From: Marmoricola sp. URHB0036
GTDB taxonomy: Bacteria; Actinomycetota; Actinomycetes; Propionibacteriales; Nocardioidaceae
Direction: 5' to 3'
Length of the DNA: 64,000 nt
Assembly (NCBI RefSeq): GCF_000426045.1
Contig: NZ_AUEP01000019.1
Location: 26,258 to 90,257, forward strand
The notes beneath the pieces were generated by a model, which saw nothing but the letters and a program-made list of their open reading frames with translations, did not search any database and was not told the origin of the DNA. Below are positions 44,577-54,534 of the stretch, piece after piece. Each line of letters starts with the position of its first letter. Position 1 is the stretch's first letter. The position numbers and the translations under genes are program-made.

Positions 44577-45239
44577 GTGAGCAGTACCCGCATCCCCGAG
44601 GCGACCGTGGCTCGGCTTCCGGTCTACCTGCGGGCGCTCAATTCCATGAGCGATGCCGGTACGACGACCTGTTCCAGCCTCGAACTGGCGACTGCCGCGG
44701 GCGTGAACAGCGCCAAGCTGCGCAAGGATCTCTCCCACCTCGGGTCCTACGGCACCCGTGGCGTGGGGTACGACGTGGCCTACCTGCGCTACCAGATCTC
44801 CCGCGAGATCGGGCTGACCCAGGACTGGCCGGTGGTCGTGGTCGGGATCGGCAACCTCGGGCACGCGCTGGCCAACTACTCCGGCTTCTCCTCGCGTGGC
44901 TTCCGGACCGTCGCGCTGCTCGATGCTGATGAGAGCCGCCACGGCGAGGTCGTCGCCGGGCTGGAGATCCGCCCGTTCGAGGACCTCAAGCAGGTGGTCG
45001 CGGACCACGGCGTCGGCATCGGCGTGATCGCGACGCCCGCCATCGCTGCCCAAGCCGTCGCCGACCGGATGGTCGAGTGCGGCATCCGCAGCGTCCTCAA
45101 CTTCGCGCCGACGATCCTCTCGGTGCCCGAGGGCGTGGACGTACGCCGCGTCGACCTCTCCAGCGAGCTGCAGATCCTCGCCTACCACGAGCAGCGCAAG
45201 AACAGCACCCTGTCGACCCCGGTGGAGGACGTCTCATGA
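44577..45239 (+). CDS. rex: Redox-sensing transcriptional repressor Rex
   Basis: 220 residues from a GTG at 44577. N-terminal winged helix (IPEATVARLPVYLRALNSM...AAGVNSAKLRKDLSHLGSYGTRGVGYDV) and an NAD(H)-binding Rossmann domain (VVVVGIGNLGHALANYSGF, LLDADESRHG), with a C-terminal domain-swapped helix. It senses the NADH/NAD+ ratio and represses respiration genes. It overlaps hemA by 4 bp (ATGA), as I recall for Streptomyces coelicolor rex-hemACD. Alternative in-frame GTG at 44565. Confidence 0.96.
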   Translation: MSSTRIPEATVARLPVYLRALNSMSDAGTTTCSSLELATAAGVNSAKLRKDLSHLGSYGTRGVGYDVAYLRYQISREIGLTQDWPVVVVGIGNLGHALANYSGFSSRGFRTVALLDADESRHGEVVAGLEIRPFEDLKQVVADHGVGIGVIATPAIAAQAVADRMVECGIRSVLNFAPTILSVPEGVDVRRVDLSSELQILAYHEQRKNSTLSTPVEDVS

Positions 45240-46528
45240 GCGTCCTGGTCGTCGGCATCTCCCACAAGACCGCACCCGTCTCCGTGCTCGAGCGGGTCGC
45301 CCTCGACGGCGACCACGCGACCAAGCTGCTCCGCGAGGTCGCCGACCTCGAGCACGTCACCGAGGCGACGGTGCTCTCCACCTGCAACCGCACCGAGATC
45401 TACACCGACGTCGACCGCTTCCACGGCAGCGTCGAGTCGATCTCCCGCATCCTCGGTGAGCTGGCCGGGCAGTCGCCCGAGGACGTGCTGACCCACCTCT
45501 ACGTCCACTACGACGAGGCCGCCGTCTCCCACCTGTTCCACGTCGCCGCCGGCCTCGACTCGATGGTCCCTGGCGAGAGCCAGATCCTCGGCCAGACCCG
45601 CGAGGCGCTGCGGATCGGGCAGGAGCAGGGCGCTGTCGGGCCGGCCCTCAACGTGCTGTTCCAGCAGGCCCTCCGCGTCGGCAAGCGCTCGCACGCCGAG
45701 ACCGACATCGACCGGGTGGCGCCGAGCCTGGTGGCCTCCGCCCTCGACCGCGCGGCCGACCACGTCGGCGAGATCGTCGGCAAGCACGTCGTGATCATCG
45801 GCGCCGGCTCGATGGCCGGGCTCACCGCCGCGACCGCCTCGCGCGCCGGCGCTGCCTCCATCACCGTCGCGAACCGTACGCCGGAGCGGGCCACCCGCCT
45901 CGCCCAGCAGTACGCCGCCACGGCGATCCCGCTCTCCGGTCTGAGGAGCTTCACCGGCCCGGTCGACGTGCTGGTCTCGTGCACCGGTGCCGCCGGCGTC
46001 CTGATCGACGTCGAGGCGGTCTCCTCGCGCCGTCGCCACGACCACCCCCTCGCCGTGATCGACCTCGCCCTGCCGCGTGACGTGGCCCCCGAGGTGGCCG
46101 ACCTGCCCGGCGTACGCCTGATCGCCCTGGACACCCTGGCCGCCGAGCTCGAGGACAGTGCCGGTGGTGCCGACGTCGAGGGCGTCCGCCTCATCGTCGG
46201 CCAGGAGCTGACCGCCTTCCTGGCCGCCCGCCGCAGCCAGAGCGTGACCCCCACCGTGGTCGCCCTGCGCACCATGGCGACCGGGGTGGTCGAGGCCGAG
46301 CTGGCCCGGTTGATGAGCCGGATGCCGGACCTCGACGACTCCTCGCGCGCCGAGGTGGAGAAGACCCTGCGCCGCGTCGCCGAGAAGCTGCTCCACCACC
46401 CGACCGTGCGCGTCAAGGAGCTGGCCAACGACTCGGGTGCGGTCTCCTACGCCGCCGCGCTCGCCGAGCTGTTCGCCCTCGACCCCGAGGCCGTCGAGGC
46501 CGTGACTCGCGTCGAGGGGGTCCAGTGA
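45236..46528 (+). CDS. hemA: Glutamyl-tRNA reductase
   Basis: 430 residues. It reduces glutamyl-tRNA to glutamate-1-semialdehyde, the first step of the C5 haem pathway. Catalytic Cys in LSTCNRTEIYTDV (about residue 50), the SMVPGESQILGQ motif, Rossmann motif VVIIGAGSMAGLTAATASRAG and a C-terminal dimerisation helix bundle are intact. The product is taken by HemL, whose gene is further down at 54795. Both ends overlap neighbours by 4 bp. Confidence 0.97.
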   Translation: MSVLVVGISHKTAPVSVLERVALDGDHATKLLREVADLEHVTEATVLSTCNRTEIYTDVDRFHGSVESISRILGELAGQSPEDVLTHLYVHYDEAAVSHLFHVAAGLDSMVPGESQILGQTREALRIGQEQGAVGPALNVLFQQALRVGKRSHAETDIDRVAPSLVASALDRAADHVGEIVGKHVVIIGAGSMAGLTAATASRAGAASITVANRTPERATRLAQQYAATAIPLSGLRSFTGPVDVLVSCTGAAGVLIDVEAVSSRRRHDHPLAVIDLALPRDVAPEVADLPGVRLIALDTLAAELEDSAGGADVEGVRLIVGQELTAFLAARRSQSVTPTVVALRTMATGVVEAELARLMSRMPDLDDSSRAEVEKTLRRVAEKLLHHPTVRVKELANDSGAVSYAAALAELFALDPEAVEAVTRVEGVQ

Positions 46529-47451
46529 CGGTCGTCCGCATCGGCACCCGCGCGTCCAACCTGGCCCGCACCCAGAGCACTCTCGTCGGCGAGGCCCTGA
46601 CCACCGCCACCGGGCTCGAGTTCGAGCTGGTGATGATCCGCACCGAGGGTGACGTGTCCACCGCGCCGCTGGCCCAGATCGGCGGCACCGGCGTCTTCGT
46701 CAGCGCTCTGCGCGAGGCGCTGCTGCGCGGCGAGATCGACCTGGCCGTGCACTCCCTCAAGGACCTGCCCACCACGCCGCCCGAAGGCATCGCGATGGCC
46801 GCCGTGCCGACCCGCGAGGACCCCCGCGACGTCGTCGTCGCCCGCGACGGCCTCACCCTCGGCGAGCTGCCGCAGGGAGCCCGCGTCGGCACCGGAGCCC
46901 CCCGCCGGGTGGCCCAGATCGCCGCGCTCGGGCTCGGGGTCGACCTGGTCGACGTGCGCGGCAACGTCGACACCCGCCTCGGCAAGGTCGTCGACGGCGC
47001 TCTCGACGCGGTCGTCCTGGCCCGCGCCGGACTGGCCCGTCTCGGCCGCGTCGACGAGGCGACCGAGGTGCTCGACCCGCTGCAGGTGCTGCCGGCCCCC
47101 GGCCAGGGAGCCCTCGCTGTCGAGTGCCGCGTCGGCGACAGCCTGCGTGACGTAGTCCACAAGGCGCTCGACGATCCGCGCTCCCGCGCCTGTGTCGAGG
47201 CGGAGCGAGCGCTGCTCGCCGAGCTCGAGGCAGGGTGCTCCGCTCCGGTCGGCGCACTGGCTGAAGTTGCGGAAGGGGACCTCGGTGACGAACTGTGGGT
47301 CCGTGCGGTCGCGCTCTCGCCCGACGGCGCACTCTTCGTACGACGATCCGCGTCCGGTCCTCTCGACGATCCTGTCGGGCTCGGCCAGAAGCTCGCCGCG
47401 GAGATGCTGGCCGAGGGCGCAGCAGAACTGATCAACGAAACACCGAAGTAG
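46525..47451 (+). CDS. hemC: Hydroxymethylbilane synthase
   Basis: 308 residues. It polymerises four porphobilinogen to hydroxymethylbilane. RIGTRASNLARTQS at the N-terminus, HSLKDLPT, RGNVDTRLGKV and the dipyrromethane cofactor cysteine in EAGCSAPVGALAEV are visible. The GTG start overlaps the hemA stop. Confidence 0.97.
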   Translation: MTVVRIGTRASNLARTQSTLVGEALTTATGLEFELVMIRTEGDVSTAPLAQIGGTGVFVSALREALLRGEIDLAVHSLKDLPTTPPEGIAMAAVPTREDPRDVVVARDGLTLGELPQGARVGTGAPRRVAQIAALGLGVDLVDVRGNVDTRLGKVVDGALDAVVLARAGLARLGRVDEATEVLDPLQVLPAPGQGALAVECRVGDSLRDVVHKALDDPRSRACVEAERALLAELEAGCSAPVGALAEVAEGDLGDELWVRAVALSPDGALFVRRSASGPLDDPVGLGQKLAAEMLAEGAAELINETPK

Positions 47452-47464
47452 CAAGAAGGCGAAT

Positions 47465-49165
47465 GTGACCAAGCAGAAGACGTCCAGCACCCCTGCCACC
47501 ACTGGGGCCGGTGCCGCGCGCCCCGTGAAGTGGGTCTCCTTCGTGGGCAGTGGCCCCGGTGACCCCGGCCTGCTCACCGTCCGCGCGGTCGAGCTGCTGC
47601 GCGAGGCCGAGATCGTCATCACCGAGGTGCCCGACCACGAGCAGCTCGTGCGCACGCTCCTCGGCCTCCCCGAGCCGATCGCCGAGGAGGACCAGGTCGA
47701 AGGCGCCGAGCCGGCCGAGCACGTCGGTCCGGTGTTCGTCGACGGTGGCTTCGGCGAGGACGGCCAGCCGCTGACCCACGCCGCCCGCGCCAAGGTGATC
47801 GTCCGGCAGGCCAAGACCGGCAAGCGCGTCGTCCGCCTGATGGCCGGCGACCCGTTCGTCTACGCGTCCGGTCCCGAGGAGGCGCAGGCCTGCACCAAGG
47901 CCGGTGTCGGTTTCGAGATCGTGCCCGGTGTCTCGTCGGTGACCGCTGTCCCGGCGTACGCCGGCATCCCGCTGACCACCAAGACCCACCGCGAGGTGGC
48001 CGTGGTGACCTGCAACGAGACCAAGATCGACTGGGCTTCCTACGCCTCCCACCCGACGCTCGTGCTGCTCTCCGCGGTCGGCTCCATCGGTGACATCGCC
48101 GCCCAGCTGATCGAGGCCGGCCGCGGGGCGGACACCCCGGTGTCGATGACCCGCACCGGCACGCTGACCACGCAGGAGACCATCGTCTCCACGCTGGCCA
48201 ACATCGACCGCGACGCCACCTCCCACGGCATGACGCCGCCCGCGATCATCGTCGTCGGCCCCGTCGTCGACCTGCGCGAGACGCTGTCCTGGTTCGAGAC
48301 CAAGCCGCTGTTCGGCTGGCGGGTGCTGGTGCCGCGCACCAAGGAGCAGGCCGGCGTGCTGTCCTCGCGCCTGCGCGGCTTCGGTGCGGTGCCCGAGGAG
48401 GTCCCGACGATCTCGGTCGAGCCACCGCGCAACCCGCAGCAGATGGACAAGGCCGTCCGTGGCCTCGTCGAGGGTCGCTACGAGTGGATCGCGTTCACCT
48501 CGGTCAACGCGGTGCGCGCCGTGCGCGAGAAGTTCGAGGAGTACGGCCTCGACGCCCGCGCCTTCTCCGGCCTGAAGATCGCCGCCGTGGGCGAGAAGAC
48601 CGCGGCCTCGCTGGCCGACTGGGGTCTCAACTCCGACCTGGTGCCCTCCGGTGAGCAGTCCGCCCGCGGCCTGCTCGAGGACTGGCCGCCGTACGACGAC
48701 GTGCTCGACCCCATCAACCGGGTGTTCCTGCCGCGCGCCGACATCGCCACCGAGACCCTGGTCGCCGGACTGGTCGACCTGGGCTGGGAGGTCGACGACG
48801 TCACGGCCTACCGCACAGTGCGTGCCGCCCCGCCGCCGGCCGCGACCCGCGAGGCGATCAAGACCGGCAAGTTCGACGCGGTCGTGTTCACCTCGTCCTC
48901 GACGGTGCGCAACCTGGTCGGTATCGCCGGCAAGCCGCACACCTCGACGATCATCGCGGTCATCGGTCCGGCCACCGCCAAGACAGCGGAAGAGCACGGC
49001 CTGCGCGTGGACGTGCTCGCGCCCGAGCCGTCGGTCGAGGCCGTGGTCGACGCGCTGGCCGACTTCGGCGCCAGCCGTCGTGCCTCGCTGCTCGACTCCG
49101 GGCAGCCGGTCACCCGGCCGTCCGAGCGTCGTCCCGCCAGCCGCCGTCGGGCCAGCTCGAAGTAG
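47465..49165 (+). CDS. hemD: Fused uroporphyrinogen-III C-methyltransferase / uroporphyrinogen-III synthase
   Basis: 566 residues. The N-terminal half (about 20-265) is a CobA/CysG-type SAM methyltransferase: [50 protein letters not shown]. The C-terminal half (about 285-550) is Hem[59 protein letters not shown] and [15 protein letters not shown]. The fusion can send uroporphyrinogen III to haem or, via precorrin-2, to sirohaem/cobalamin. A short Arg/Ser-rich tail ends it. AAGAAGG precedes the GTG. Confidence 0.95.
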   Translation: MTKQKTSSTPATTGAGAARPVKWVSFVGSGPGDPGLLTVRAVELLREAEIVITEVPDHEQLVRTLLGLPEPIAEEDQVEGAEPAEHVGPVFVDGGFGEDGQPLTHAARAKVIVRQAKTGKRVVRLMAGDPFVYASGPEEAQACTKAGVGFEIVPGVSSVTAVPAYAGIPLTTKTHREVAVVTCNETKIDWASYASHPTLVLLSAVGSIGDIAAQLIEAGRGADTPVSMTRTGTLTTQETIVSTLANIDRDATSHGMTPPAIIVVGPVVDLRETLSWFETKPLFGWRVLVPRTKEQAGVLSSRLRGFGAVPEEVPTISVEPPRNPQQMDKAVRGLVEGRYEWIAFTSVNAVRAVREKFEEYGLDARAFSGLKIAAVGEKTAASLADWGLNSDLVPSGEQSARGLLEDWPPYDDVLDPINRVFLPRADIATETLVAGLVDLGWEVDDVTAYRTVRAAPPPAATREAIKTGKFDAVVFTSSSTVRNLVGIAGKPHTSTIIAVIGPATAKTAEEHGLRVDVLAPEPSVEAVVDALADFGASRRASLLDSGQPVTRPSERRPASRRRASSK

Positions 49166-49178
49166 CAGGTCTGCGCTG

Positions 49179-50159
49179 ATGCCTGGCTTCCCCGAGATCC
49201 GTCCGCGCCGGCTGCGTCGTACGCCGGCCCTGCGACGCCTCGTCGCCGAGACGGTGGTGTCGCCGAGCCAGCTGGTGCTGCCGCTGTTCGTCGCGGAGGA
49301 CGCCACCGAGCCACGCGAGATCTCGAGCATGCCGGGCGTCGTGCAGCACACCCGTGACTCGCTGAAGAAGGCGGCGACCGACGCGGTCGAGGCTGGTCTC
49401 GGCGGAGTGATGCTGTTCGGGCTGCCGGCCGAGAAGGACCCGATCGGCTCCGGGGCCATCGACCCCCACGGCATCCTCAACGTCGCGATCTCCGACGTCA
49501 TCTCCGAGGTGGGCGACCAGCTCACGGTGATGGCTGACCTGTGCCTCGACGAGTTCACCGACCACGGTCACTGCGGCGTGCTCGACCCCGACGGCTGGGT
49601 GGACAACGACCGCACCATCGAGATCTACGGCCAGATGGCGGTGGCCCAGGCCGCGGCCGGCGTCGACCTGGTCGCCCCCAGCGGGATGATGGACGGCCAG
49701 GTCGGCATGATCCGCCAGGCGCTCGACGACGGGGAGCACTCCGACGTCGGGATCATGGCTTACTCCGCCAAGTACTCCTCCGCCTTCTTCGGTCCCTTCC
49801 GCGAGGCCGTGAACTCCTCGCTCAAGGGCGACCGCAAGACCTACCAGCAGGACCCGGCCAACGGGCGCGAGGGCGTCCGCGAGGCCCAGCTCGACGTCGC
49901 CGAGGGCGCCGACATCGTGATGGTCAAGCCGGCGATGTCCTACCTCGACGTCGTCTCCGCCGTGCGGGCTGCCGTGGACGTTCCGGTCGCGGCGTACAAC
50001 ATCTCGGGCGAGTACTCCATGGTCGAGGCCGCCGCCGCCAACGGCTGGATCGACCGCGACACCGCGATCGTCGAGGTGCTCACCTCGATCCGTCGCGCCG
50101 GCGCCGACATCGTGCTGACCTACTGGGCCCTCGACGCGGCCGACCTGCTCACCCGCTGA
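49179..50159 (+). CDS. hemB: Delta-aminolevulinic acid dehydratase (porphobilinogen synthase)
   Basis: 326 residues. It condenses two 5-aminolevulinate into porphobilinogen. Schiff-base lysines are in [11 protein letters not shown] and [13 protein letters not shown]. The metal site reads [14 protein letters not shown]: it keeps two of the three cysteines of the zinc-type enzyme (Asp replaces the middle one), a mixed type. It overlaps the convergent MerR gene by 11 bp. It is the last gene of the rex-hem operon. Confidence 0.96.
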   Translation: MPGFPEIRPRRLRRTPALRRLVAETVVSPSQLVLPLFVAEDATEPREISSMPGVVQHTRDSLKKAATDAVEAGLGGVMLFGLPAEKDPIGSGAIDPHGILNVAISDVISEVGDQLTVMADLCLDEFTDHGHCGVLDPDGWVDNDRTIEIYGQMAVAQAAAGVDLVAPSGMMDGQVGMIRQALDDGEHSDVGIMAYSAKYSSAFFGPFREAVNSSLKGDRKTYQQDPANGREGVREAQLDVAEGADIVMVKPAMSYLDVVSAVRAAVDVPVAAYNISGEYSMVEAAAANGWIDRDTAIVEVLTSIRRAGADIVLTYWALDAADLLTR

Positions 50160-50913
50160 TCCGCTCCAGCTTGGTCCAGCCGCGCCAACCGCTCTCCTCG
50201 AGCAGCTTCATCAGCCGCGGGGCGACCGGGACCGAGTCGAGGAAGACCGAGTCGAGGAGGGCGGCGAGCTCGTCGGACATCGTCTCGTCCTGCTGCGTCC
50301 ACTCCTCCGGGGTCACCGCGTCGAGCAGGGCGACGAGCTGGTCGCGCAGCCCCTCCAGTCGGGGGTCGTCCTCCTCCCAGGTGATCGCGTCGGCCAGGTC
50401 GCGGTAGAGCCTGACGGTCGCGGGGTCGTCGAGCTGCTGCTGCTTCATGGTCATGTAGAACGGCATCTGCTCCGGGAGCTGGGCGGCCACCAGGATCCAG
50501 GAGTCACGCTCCCCGCCCACCAGGAGCTCCGGGAAACCGAGCGCGCGCATCCGGTCGAGGTAGGCCACCGCCTCGGGCGGCAGGGCCAGGCTGTCCCCGG
50601 CCGCCAGCTTCGCGACGCGCTCGCGGTGCCGTTGCTTCTCCCTGATCTCCGCGCGCAGGCGCCGGTCGATGTCGGCGACGGCGGCGGTGAACTCCTCCTC
50701 GTCCGCCTCCAACAGCTCGCTGACCCTGGCGAGCGGCACGCCCGCGTCGGCCAGGGTGCGGATCTTGATCAGCTCGACGACCGCGTGCGCGTCGTACCGC
50801 CGGTAGCCGGAGTGGTCACGCTCCGGCTCCGGCAGCAACCCCTTGGCGTGGTAGTGCCGCACCGCGCGCACGGTGACTCCGGCGTACGCCGCCAGCTGGC
50901 CGATGGTGAGCAT
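50149..50913 (-). CDS. MerR family transcriptional regulator
   Basis: 254 residues. N-terminal MerR winged helix: [63 protein letters not shown], followed by a coiled coil ([27 protein letters not shown]) and a TipAS-like C-terminal region of about 130 residues that may bind a ligand. It sits 12 bp from the ABC exporter genes on the same strand and likely controls them and itself. The start ATG is at 50913. Confidence 0.9.
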   Translation of the reverse strand: MLTIGQLAAYAGVTVRAVRHYHAKGLLPEPERDHSGYRRYDAHAVVELIKIRTLADAGVPLARVSELLEADEEEFTAAVADIDRRLRAEIREKQRHRERVAKLAAGDSLALPPEAVAYLDRMRALGFPELLVGGERDSWILVAAQLPEQMPFYMTMKQQQLDDPATVRLYRDLADAITWEEDDPRLEGLRDQLVALLDAVTPEEWTQQDETMSDELAALLDSVFLDSVPVAPRLMKLLEESGWRGWTKLERISG

Positions 50914-50925
50914 CGCGCCAGTCTC

Positions 50926-51726
50926 CTACTTCGCCGGCACGCGCAGGAACAACCGACGCGACCAGAGGAAGCCGAGCAACGAGATCAGCACGCACCAGCC
51001 GATCGCGAGCCAGAGGTCGGAGTCCGTCGGAGTGCCCGTGATGAGGTCGCGCAGGGTGTTGATCATCGGCGTGAACGGCTGGTTCTCCGCGAACTGGCGC
51101 AGCCCGGCAGGCATGGCTTCGGTCGGCACGAAGGCGCTGCTGATGAACGGCAGGATCATCAGGAACAGCGGCGTGTTGCTGGCCGTCTCGACGCTGTCGG
51201 CGGCCAGGCCCATGCCGACGGTGAGCCAGGTGAGCGCGAACGCGATGAGCAGGAGCAGCCCGATCGCCCCGAGCCAGCCCAGTGCACCAGCGTCGGAGCG
51301 GAACCCGAGCAGGAACGCGAACGCCGCCACCACCACCACGGCGAAGCCCGTCTTGATGACGGCCCCCAGCACGTGGCCGGTCAGCACCGAGACCCGCGCG
51401 ATGTCCATCGTCCGGAACCGGGCGATGATGCCCGTCGTCATGTCGGTCGCCGTCGAGATCGCGGTGCCGAGGGCGACGCTGGCCACCGTCATGATCAGGA
51501 TGCCCGGCGTGATGTACACGAGGTAGTCGGTGCGGTCCCCGCCGCCCTGCTGGCCCGGCAGGCCGGCGCCCAGGGTCCCGCCGAACACGTAGACGAACAG
51601 CAGCAGGAACAGGATCGGCTGAGCGACCAGCATGATCGACAGCGAGGGGTAGCGGCGGATGTGCAGCAGGTTGCGCCGCAGCATCGTCGCCGAGTCACGG
51701 ACGGTGTAGGTGGCAGTGGTGCTCAT
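50926..51726 (-). CDS. ABC-2 type transporter permease (DrrB-like)
   Basis: 266 residues with six membrane segments. The DrrB-type core includes RDSATMLRRNLLHIRRYPSLSIMLVAQPILFLLLFVYVFGG and GRARTMDIARV-like loop RFRTMDIARVSVLTGHV, then FISSAFVPTEAMPAGLRQFAENQPFTPMINTLRDL. It pairs with the ATPase upstream (4-bp overlap). Homologues export daunorubicin and other drugs; the cargo here is unknown. Confidence 0.92.
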   Translation of the reverse strand: MSTTATYTVRDSATMLRRNLLHIRRYPSLSIMLVAQPILFLLLFVYVFGGTLGAGLPGQQGGGDRTDYLVYITPGILIMTVASVALGTAISTATDMTTGIIARFRTMDIARVSVLTGHVLGAVIKTGFAVVVVAAFAFLLGFRSDAGALGWLGAIGLLLLIAFALTWLTVGMGLAADSVETASNTPLFLMILPFISSAFVPTEAMPAGLRQFAENQPFTPMINTLRDLITGTPTDSDLWLAIGWCVLISLLGFLWSRRLFLRVPAK

Positions 51727-52685
51727 GCCGGGATCTCCTCAGCTTCGGAAACGGGCGCTTCGGCCGCGTGGCCGGTGAGCGCGAGGAACACGTCGTCGAG
51801 GTCGGCGGTCTCGACCGTCAGCCCGGCGACGCCGTCGTCATCGAGGCCGTCGAGCACGCGACGCAGCCCGGCGACGGTGCCGTCGCTGGGCACCTGCAGG
51901 GTCAGCGCGTCGTGGTCGGCGGTGGCGTCGAGGTAGGTGGCTGCTGCAACGGCCAGCCGGGCCGGGTCGGTGAACTGGACGGAGACGTGTCCGCCCGGCA
52001 CTCGTCGCTTCAGCTCCGCGGACGTGCCCTCGGCGACCAGCCTGCCGCCGTCGAGCACGCCGATCTTGTCGGCGAGGTGGTCGGCCTCGTCGAGGTACTG
52101 CGTGGTCAGCAGCACCGTCACCCCGTCGGCGACCAGCTCGCGGACGATCGCCCACAGCTCACGCCGGCTGCGCGGGTCGAGACCGGTCGTCGGCTCGTCG
52201 AGGAAGATCAGCCGCGGCCGGACGATGAGCGTCATCGCCAGGTCCAGTCGGCGCTTCATGCCGCCGGAGTAGGTCTGGGCACGTCGGTCGGCAGCGTCGA
52301 GCAGCTCGAAGCGCTCCAGCATCGCCTGCACGGCGTCGGTCGTGGTCGCCCGGTCCAGGTGGGCCAGGTCGGCCATCAGCCGCAGGTTCTCCCGGCCGGT
52401 GAGCAGCTCGTCGATGGCCGAGAACTGCCCGGTGACACCGATCGCGGCGCGCACCCCGGCGGGCTCGCGTCGTACGTCGAAGCCGGCGACGCGGATCTCG
52501 CCGTCGCCCGGGGTCAGCAGGGTGGACAGGATGTTGACGATGGTCGTCTTGCCGGCGCCGTTGGGTCCGAGGAGGGCGTAGACGGTGCCCTCCGGGACGG
52601 TCAGGTCGACGCCGTCCAGCACAGTGGTGTCGCCGTAGGCCTTGGTGAGGCCGGCGACCTCGATCGCGGGTGTGGGAGCGGTCAT
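51723..52685 (-). CDS. Daunorubicin-resistance-type ABC transporter ATPase (DrrA-like)
   Basis: 320 residues. Walker A GPNGAGKTT, Q-loop GVTGQFSAIDELLTGRENL, signature YSGGMKRRLDLAMTL, Walker B LIFLDEPTTGLDPRSR and H-loop LLTTQYLDEADHLADKIGVLDGG, then the DrrA C-terminal domain (PGGHVSVQFTDPARLAVAAAT...LTVETADLDDVFLALTG). No Shine-Dalgarno precedes the ATG at 52685, and a MerR-type dyad lies just upstream. Confidence 0.94.
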   Translation of the reverse strand: MTAPTPAIEVAGLTKAYGDTTVLDGVDLTVPEGTVYALLGPNGAGKTTIVNILSTLLTPGDGEIRVAGFDVRREPAGVRAAIGVTGQFSAIDELLTGRENLRLMADLAHLDRATTTDAVQAMLERFELLDAADRRAQTYSGGMKRRLDLAMTLIVRPRLIFLDEPTTGLDPRSRRELWAIVRELVADGVTVLLTTQYLDEADHLADKIGVLDGGRLVAEGTSAELKRRVPGGHVSVQFTDPARLAVAAATYLDATADHDALTLQVPSDGTVAGLRRVLDGLDDDGVAGLTVETADLDDVFLALTGHAAEAPVSEAEEIPA

Positions 52686-52700
52686 GGGTACATGCTGGAA

Positions 52701-52724
52701 CCCTGACGCTGGGTCAAGGTCAAG
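52701..52724 (-). promoter_or_regulatory. Possible MerR operator-promoter of the exporter
   Basis: On the minus strand CCTTGAC-CCAGC-GTCAGGG (52701-52719, one mismatch between arms) includes a TTGACC -35-like hexamer, with another TTGACC just upstream (rc of 52719-52724). A long spacer to the start codon fits MerR-type promoters, but no clear -10 is seen. Confidence 0.45.
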
Positions 52725-53121
52725 CCGGTGCGCTGAACGCCTCTCGCACGTCGTCGGGCCAGGGTGTCTTGGTCCACGACTCCCGGTCGACGCAGACGTG
52801 CCGGATGCGGCCCTCGGCCAGCACGGTCTCACCGCGGCTGAAGCTGTGCAGGGTCGTCATCGAGGTGGTGGTCAGCGACTCGAGGTCGACGGCGATGTCG
52901 ATCTCCTCGTCGAACCGGGCCGAGGCGCGGAACCGGCACGACGACTCCGCCACCATCACGTCCACGCCCCGTCGATAGAGCTCGGTGAGGGGGCCGAGGC
53001 GCTCGCGGATCCACTCGGTGTGGGAGAGGTCCATCCAGGCGTAGTAGTGGCTGTTGAAGACGATGCCCTGCATGTCGACCTCGTAGTAGCGCACCCGCAC
53101 GCGCACGACCGGCTCACTCAC
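52720..53121 (-). CDS. Acyl-CoA thioesterase, 4HBT (hotdog) family
   Basis: 133 residues. Hotdog fold with RVRYYEVDMQGIVFNSHYYAWMDLSHTEWIRERLG, including the 4-hydroxybenzoyl-CoA thioesterase Asp (YEVDMQGIVFN). It should hydrolyse acyl-CoA thioesters; the chain is unknown. The GTG start is preceded by no strong Shine-Dalgarno. Its 3' end overlaps the putative MerR site. Confidence 0.9.
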   Translation of the reverse strand: MSEPVVRVRVRYYEVDMQGIVFNSHYYAWMDLSHTEWIRERLGPLTELYRRGVDVMVAESSCRFRASARFDEEIDIAVDLESLTTTSMTTLHSFSRGETVLAEGRIRHVCVDRESWTKTPWPDDVREAFSAPA

Positions 53122-53144
53122 GGGACTGAACCTAGCGAAACGAC

Positions 53145-53173
53145 AGGACCCCCGGCCGGTGGCCGGGGGTCCT
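53145..53173. terminator. Strong hairpin, likely bidirectional terminator
   Basis: Perfect 13-bp arms (AGGACCCCCGGCC and complement) with a GGT loop, between the transglycosylase gene stop and the thioesterase start. On the minus strand it follows the transglycosylase gene by 15 bp. Confidence 0.85.
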
Positions 53174-53187
53174 GGCTTCTAAAGCAG

Positions 53188-54516
53188 TCAGTTGTGGCAG
53201 TTGACGCCAGGCTTTTGCAAGATCGCCGCGAGCGTGCTGCAGAGCGGCAGGCTCTTCACCACGCCACCGACGACTCCACCGACGCCGCCGCCGTCTCCGG
53301 AGCCGCTACCAGAGCCGGAGCCGCTACCAGAGCCGCTACCAGAGCCGCTACCAGAGCCGGAGCCAGAGCCGGAGCCACTACCGCCACTACCGGTGACTCC
53401 GCCGACCACGCCGCCCACGGTGCCGGTGACGCCCTTGACCGCGTCGCCGACCGGGTCGGAGCCACCGGAGCCGCCGCTGCTCGAGCCGCCGCCGGTCACT
53501 CCACCGACCACGCCGCCAGCGCCACCAGAGGTGGAACCGCCGCTGCTCGAGCCGCTGCCGGAGCCGGTCGAGCCGGGACCGCCGTAGCCGGCGAGGCTGC
53601 CGCCGTGGGCCGCGGCGTACTTCTGCTTGGCGTGGCGCACCTTGGCCTGCTTGTGGGCCTTGCTGATCGCGGTGGAGTAGGAGTCGGCCGAGGAGGAGTA
53701 GGACGCGCCGCCGTAGGTGCCGGAGGGGACCGCGGTGTAGTCACCCGAGGAGTAGGCCTCCATGATCCGCAGCACCAGGTTCACGTAGTCCTGGGAGTGG
53801 TTGTAGCGGAACACCGCTGCTTCCTGCCCGGAGCGGTTGGACAGGTTGTCCTTGCCGGAGCACAGGTAGACCGCGGTGGCCAGGGAGGCGTCGTCCATGT
53901 CCTGGGGGTTGCGCTGGCCATCGCCATCAGCGTCGACCTTGACGACCTGCCAGGTCGAGGGGATGAACTGCATCGCACCCACCGCACGGTCATAGACGGG
54001 GTCCTTGTCGAGCTGGCCACCGTCGGTGTCCTGGATGGCGGCGGTGCCGTTCTTGCCGCTCAGCTCGATGCCGTAGATACCGGGCTTGGAGACCCCGTCC
54101 TGGGTCAGGGTGTTCCCGCCGTAGCGGCCGTGGTCAGACTCCACCCGCCCGATCGCCGCGATCAGCTCCCAGGGGATGTTGCAGGACTTGTCCGCGGAGT
54201 TGATGATCTGCGCACCCCGCTGGTAGGCCGCCAGCGCCGGAGCCGGGATCCCGTTGGACGAAGCACCCGAGACCACCGAGTCAGCCGAACCCTGCGGCAC
54301 CGCCGGAGCGATCACACCCGGCACCGGCACACTGGCCGGCGCCTCGATCGCCTTGGCCGGCACCTTCGTGCCATCAGGCAGGGCGGAATTGCCGTCGTTG
54401 GTGTCGGAGGCCGTGGCACTGGCGCTCACGAGGCTGGCTGTCCACACCCCGGACAGGAGTGCTAGCGGAACCAAGGCGACTGCCTTGCTGCGCCGAGACA
54501 ATGGCCTGCTGCTCAT
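53188..54516 (-). CDS. Secreted lytic murein transglycosylase with Gly-Ser repeat tail
   Basis: 442 residues. A Sec signal peptide ([27 protein letters not shown]) leads to an SLT_2/MltB-type domain: [23 protein letters not shown] with the catalytic Glu, [21 protein letters not shown], and [12 protein letters not shown]. It should cleave the glycan strand of peptidoglycan outside the cell. From about residue 310 the protein is a Gly/Ser low-complexity region, including a long alternating Gly-Ser tract encoded by tandem GCTACCAGAGCC-like units at 53300-53400, then a Cys-containing C-terminus. The spacer length is likely variable between strains. Confidence 0.9.
   Translation of the reverse strand: MSSRPLSRRSKAVALVPLALLSGVWTASLVSASATASDTNDGNSALPDGTKVPAKAIEAPASVPVPGVIAPAVPQGSADSVVSGASSNGIPAPALAAYQRGAQIINSADKSCNIPWELIAAIGRVESDHGRYGGNTLTQDGVSKPGIYGIELSGKNGTAAIQDTDGGQLDKDPVYDRAVGAMQFIPSTWQVVKVDADGDGQRNPQDMDDASLATAVYLCSGKDNLSNRSGQEAAVFRYNHSQDYVNLVLRIMEAYSSGDYTAVPSGTYGGASYSSSADSYSTAISKAHKQAKVRHAKQKYAAAHGGSLAGYGGPGSTGSGSGSSSGGSTSGGAGGVVGGVTGGGSSSGGSGGSDPVGDAVKGVTGTVGGVVGGVTGSGGSGSGSGSGSGSGSGSGSGSGSGSGSGSGDGGGVGGVVGGVVKSLPLCSTLAAILQKPGVNCHN
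53295..53395. repeat. Tandem repeats encoding the Gly-Ser tract
   Basis: Units of 12 and 6 bp (GAGCCGCTACCA, GAGCCG) repeat with few changes. Slippage would change the protein tail in multiples of two or four residues. Confidence 0.8.
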
Positions 54517-54534
54517 CTTTGGACTCTCTCCCCT

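Noticed and set aside
50149..53121. The MerR-ABC-thioesterase block as a genomic island
   Set aside because: GC content and codon use look like the neighbours and there are no flanking repeats; ordinary accessory genes are sufficient.
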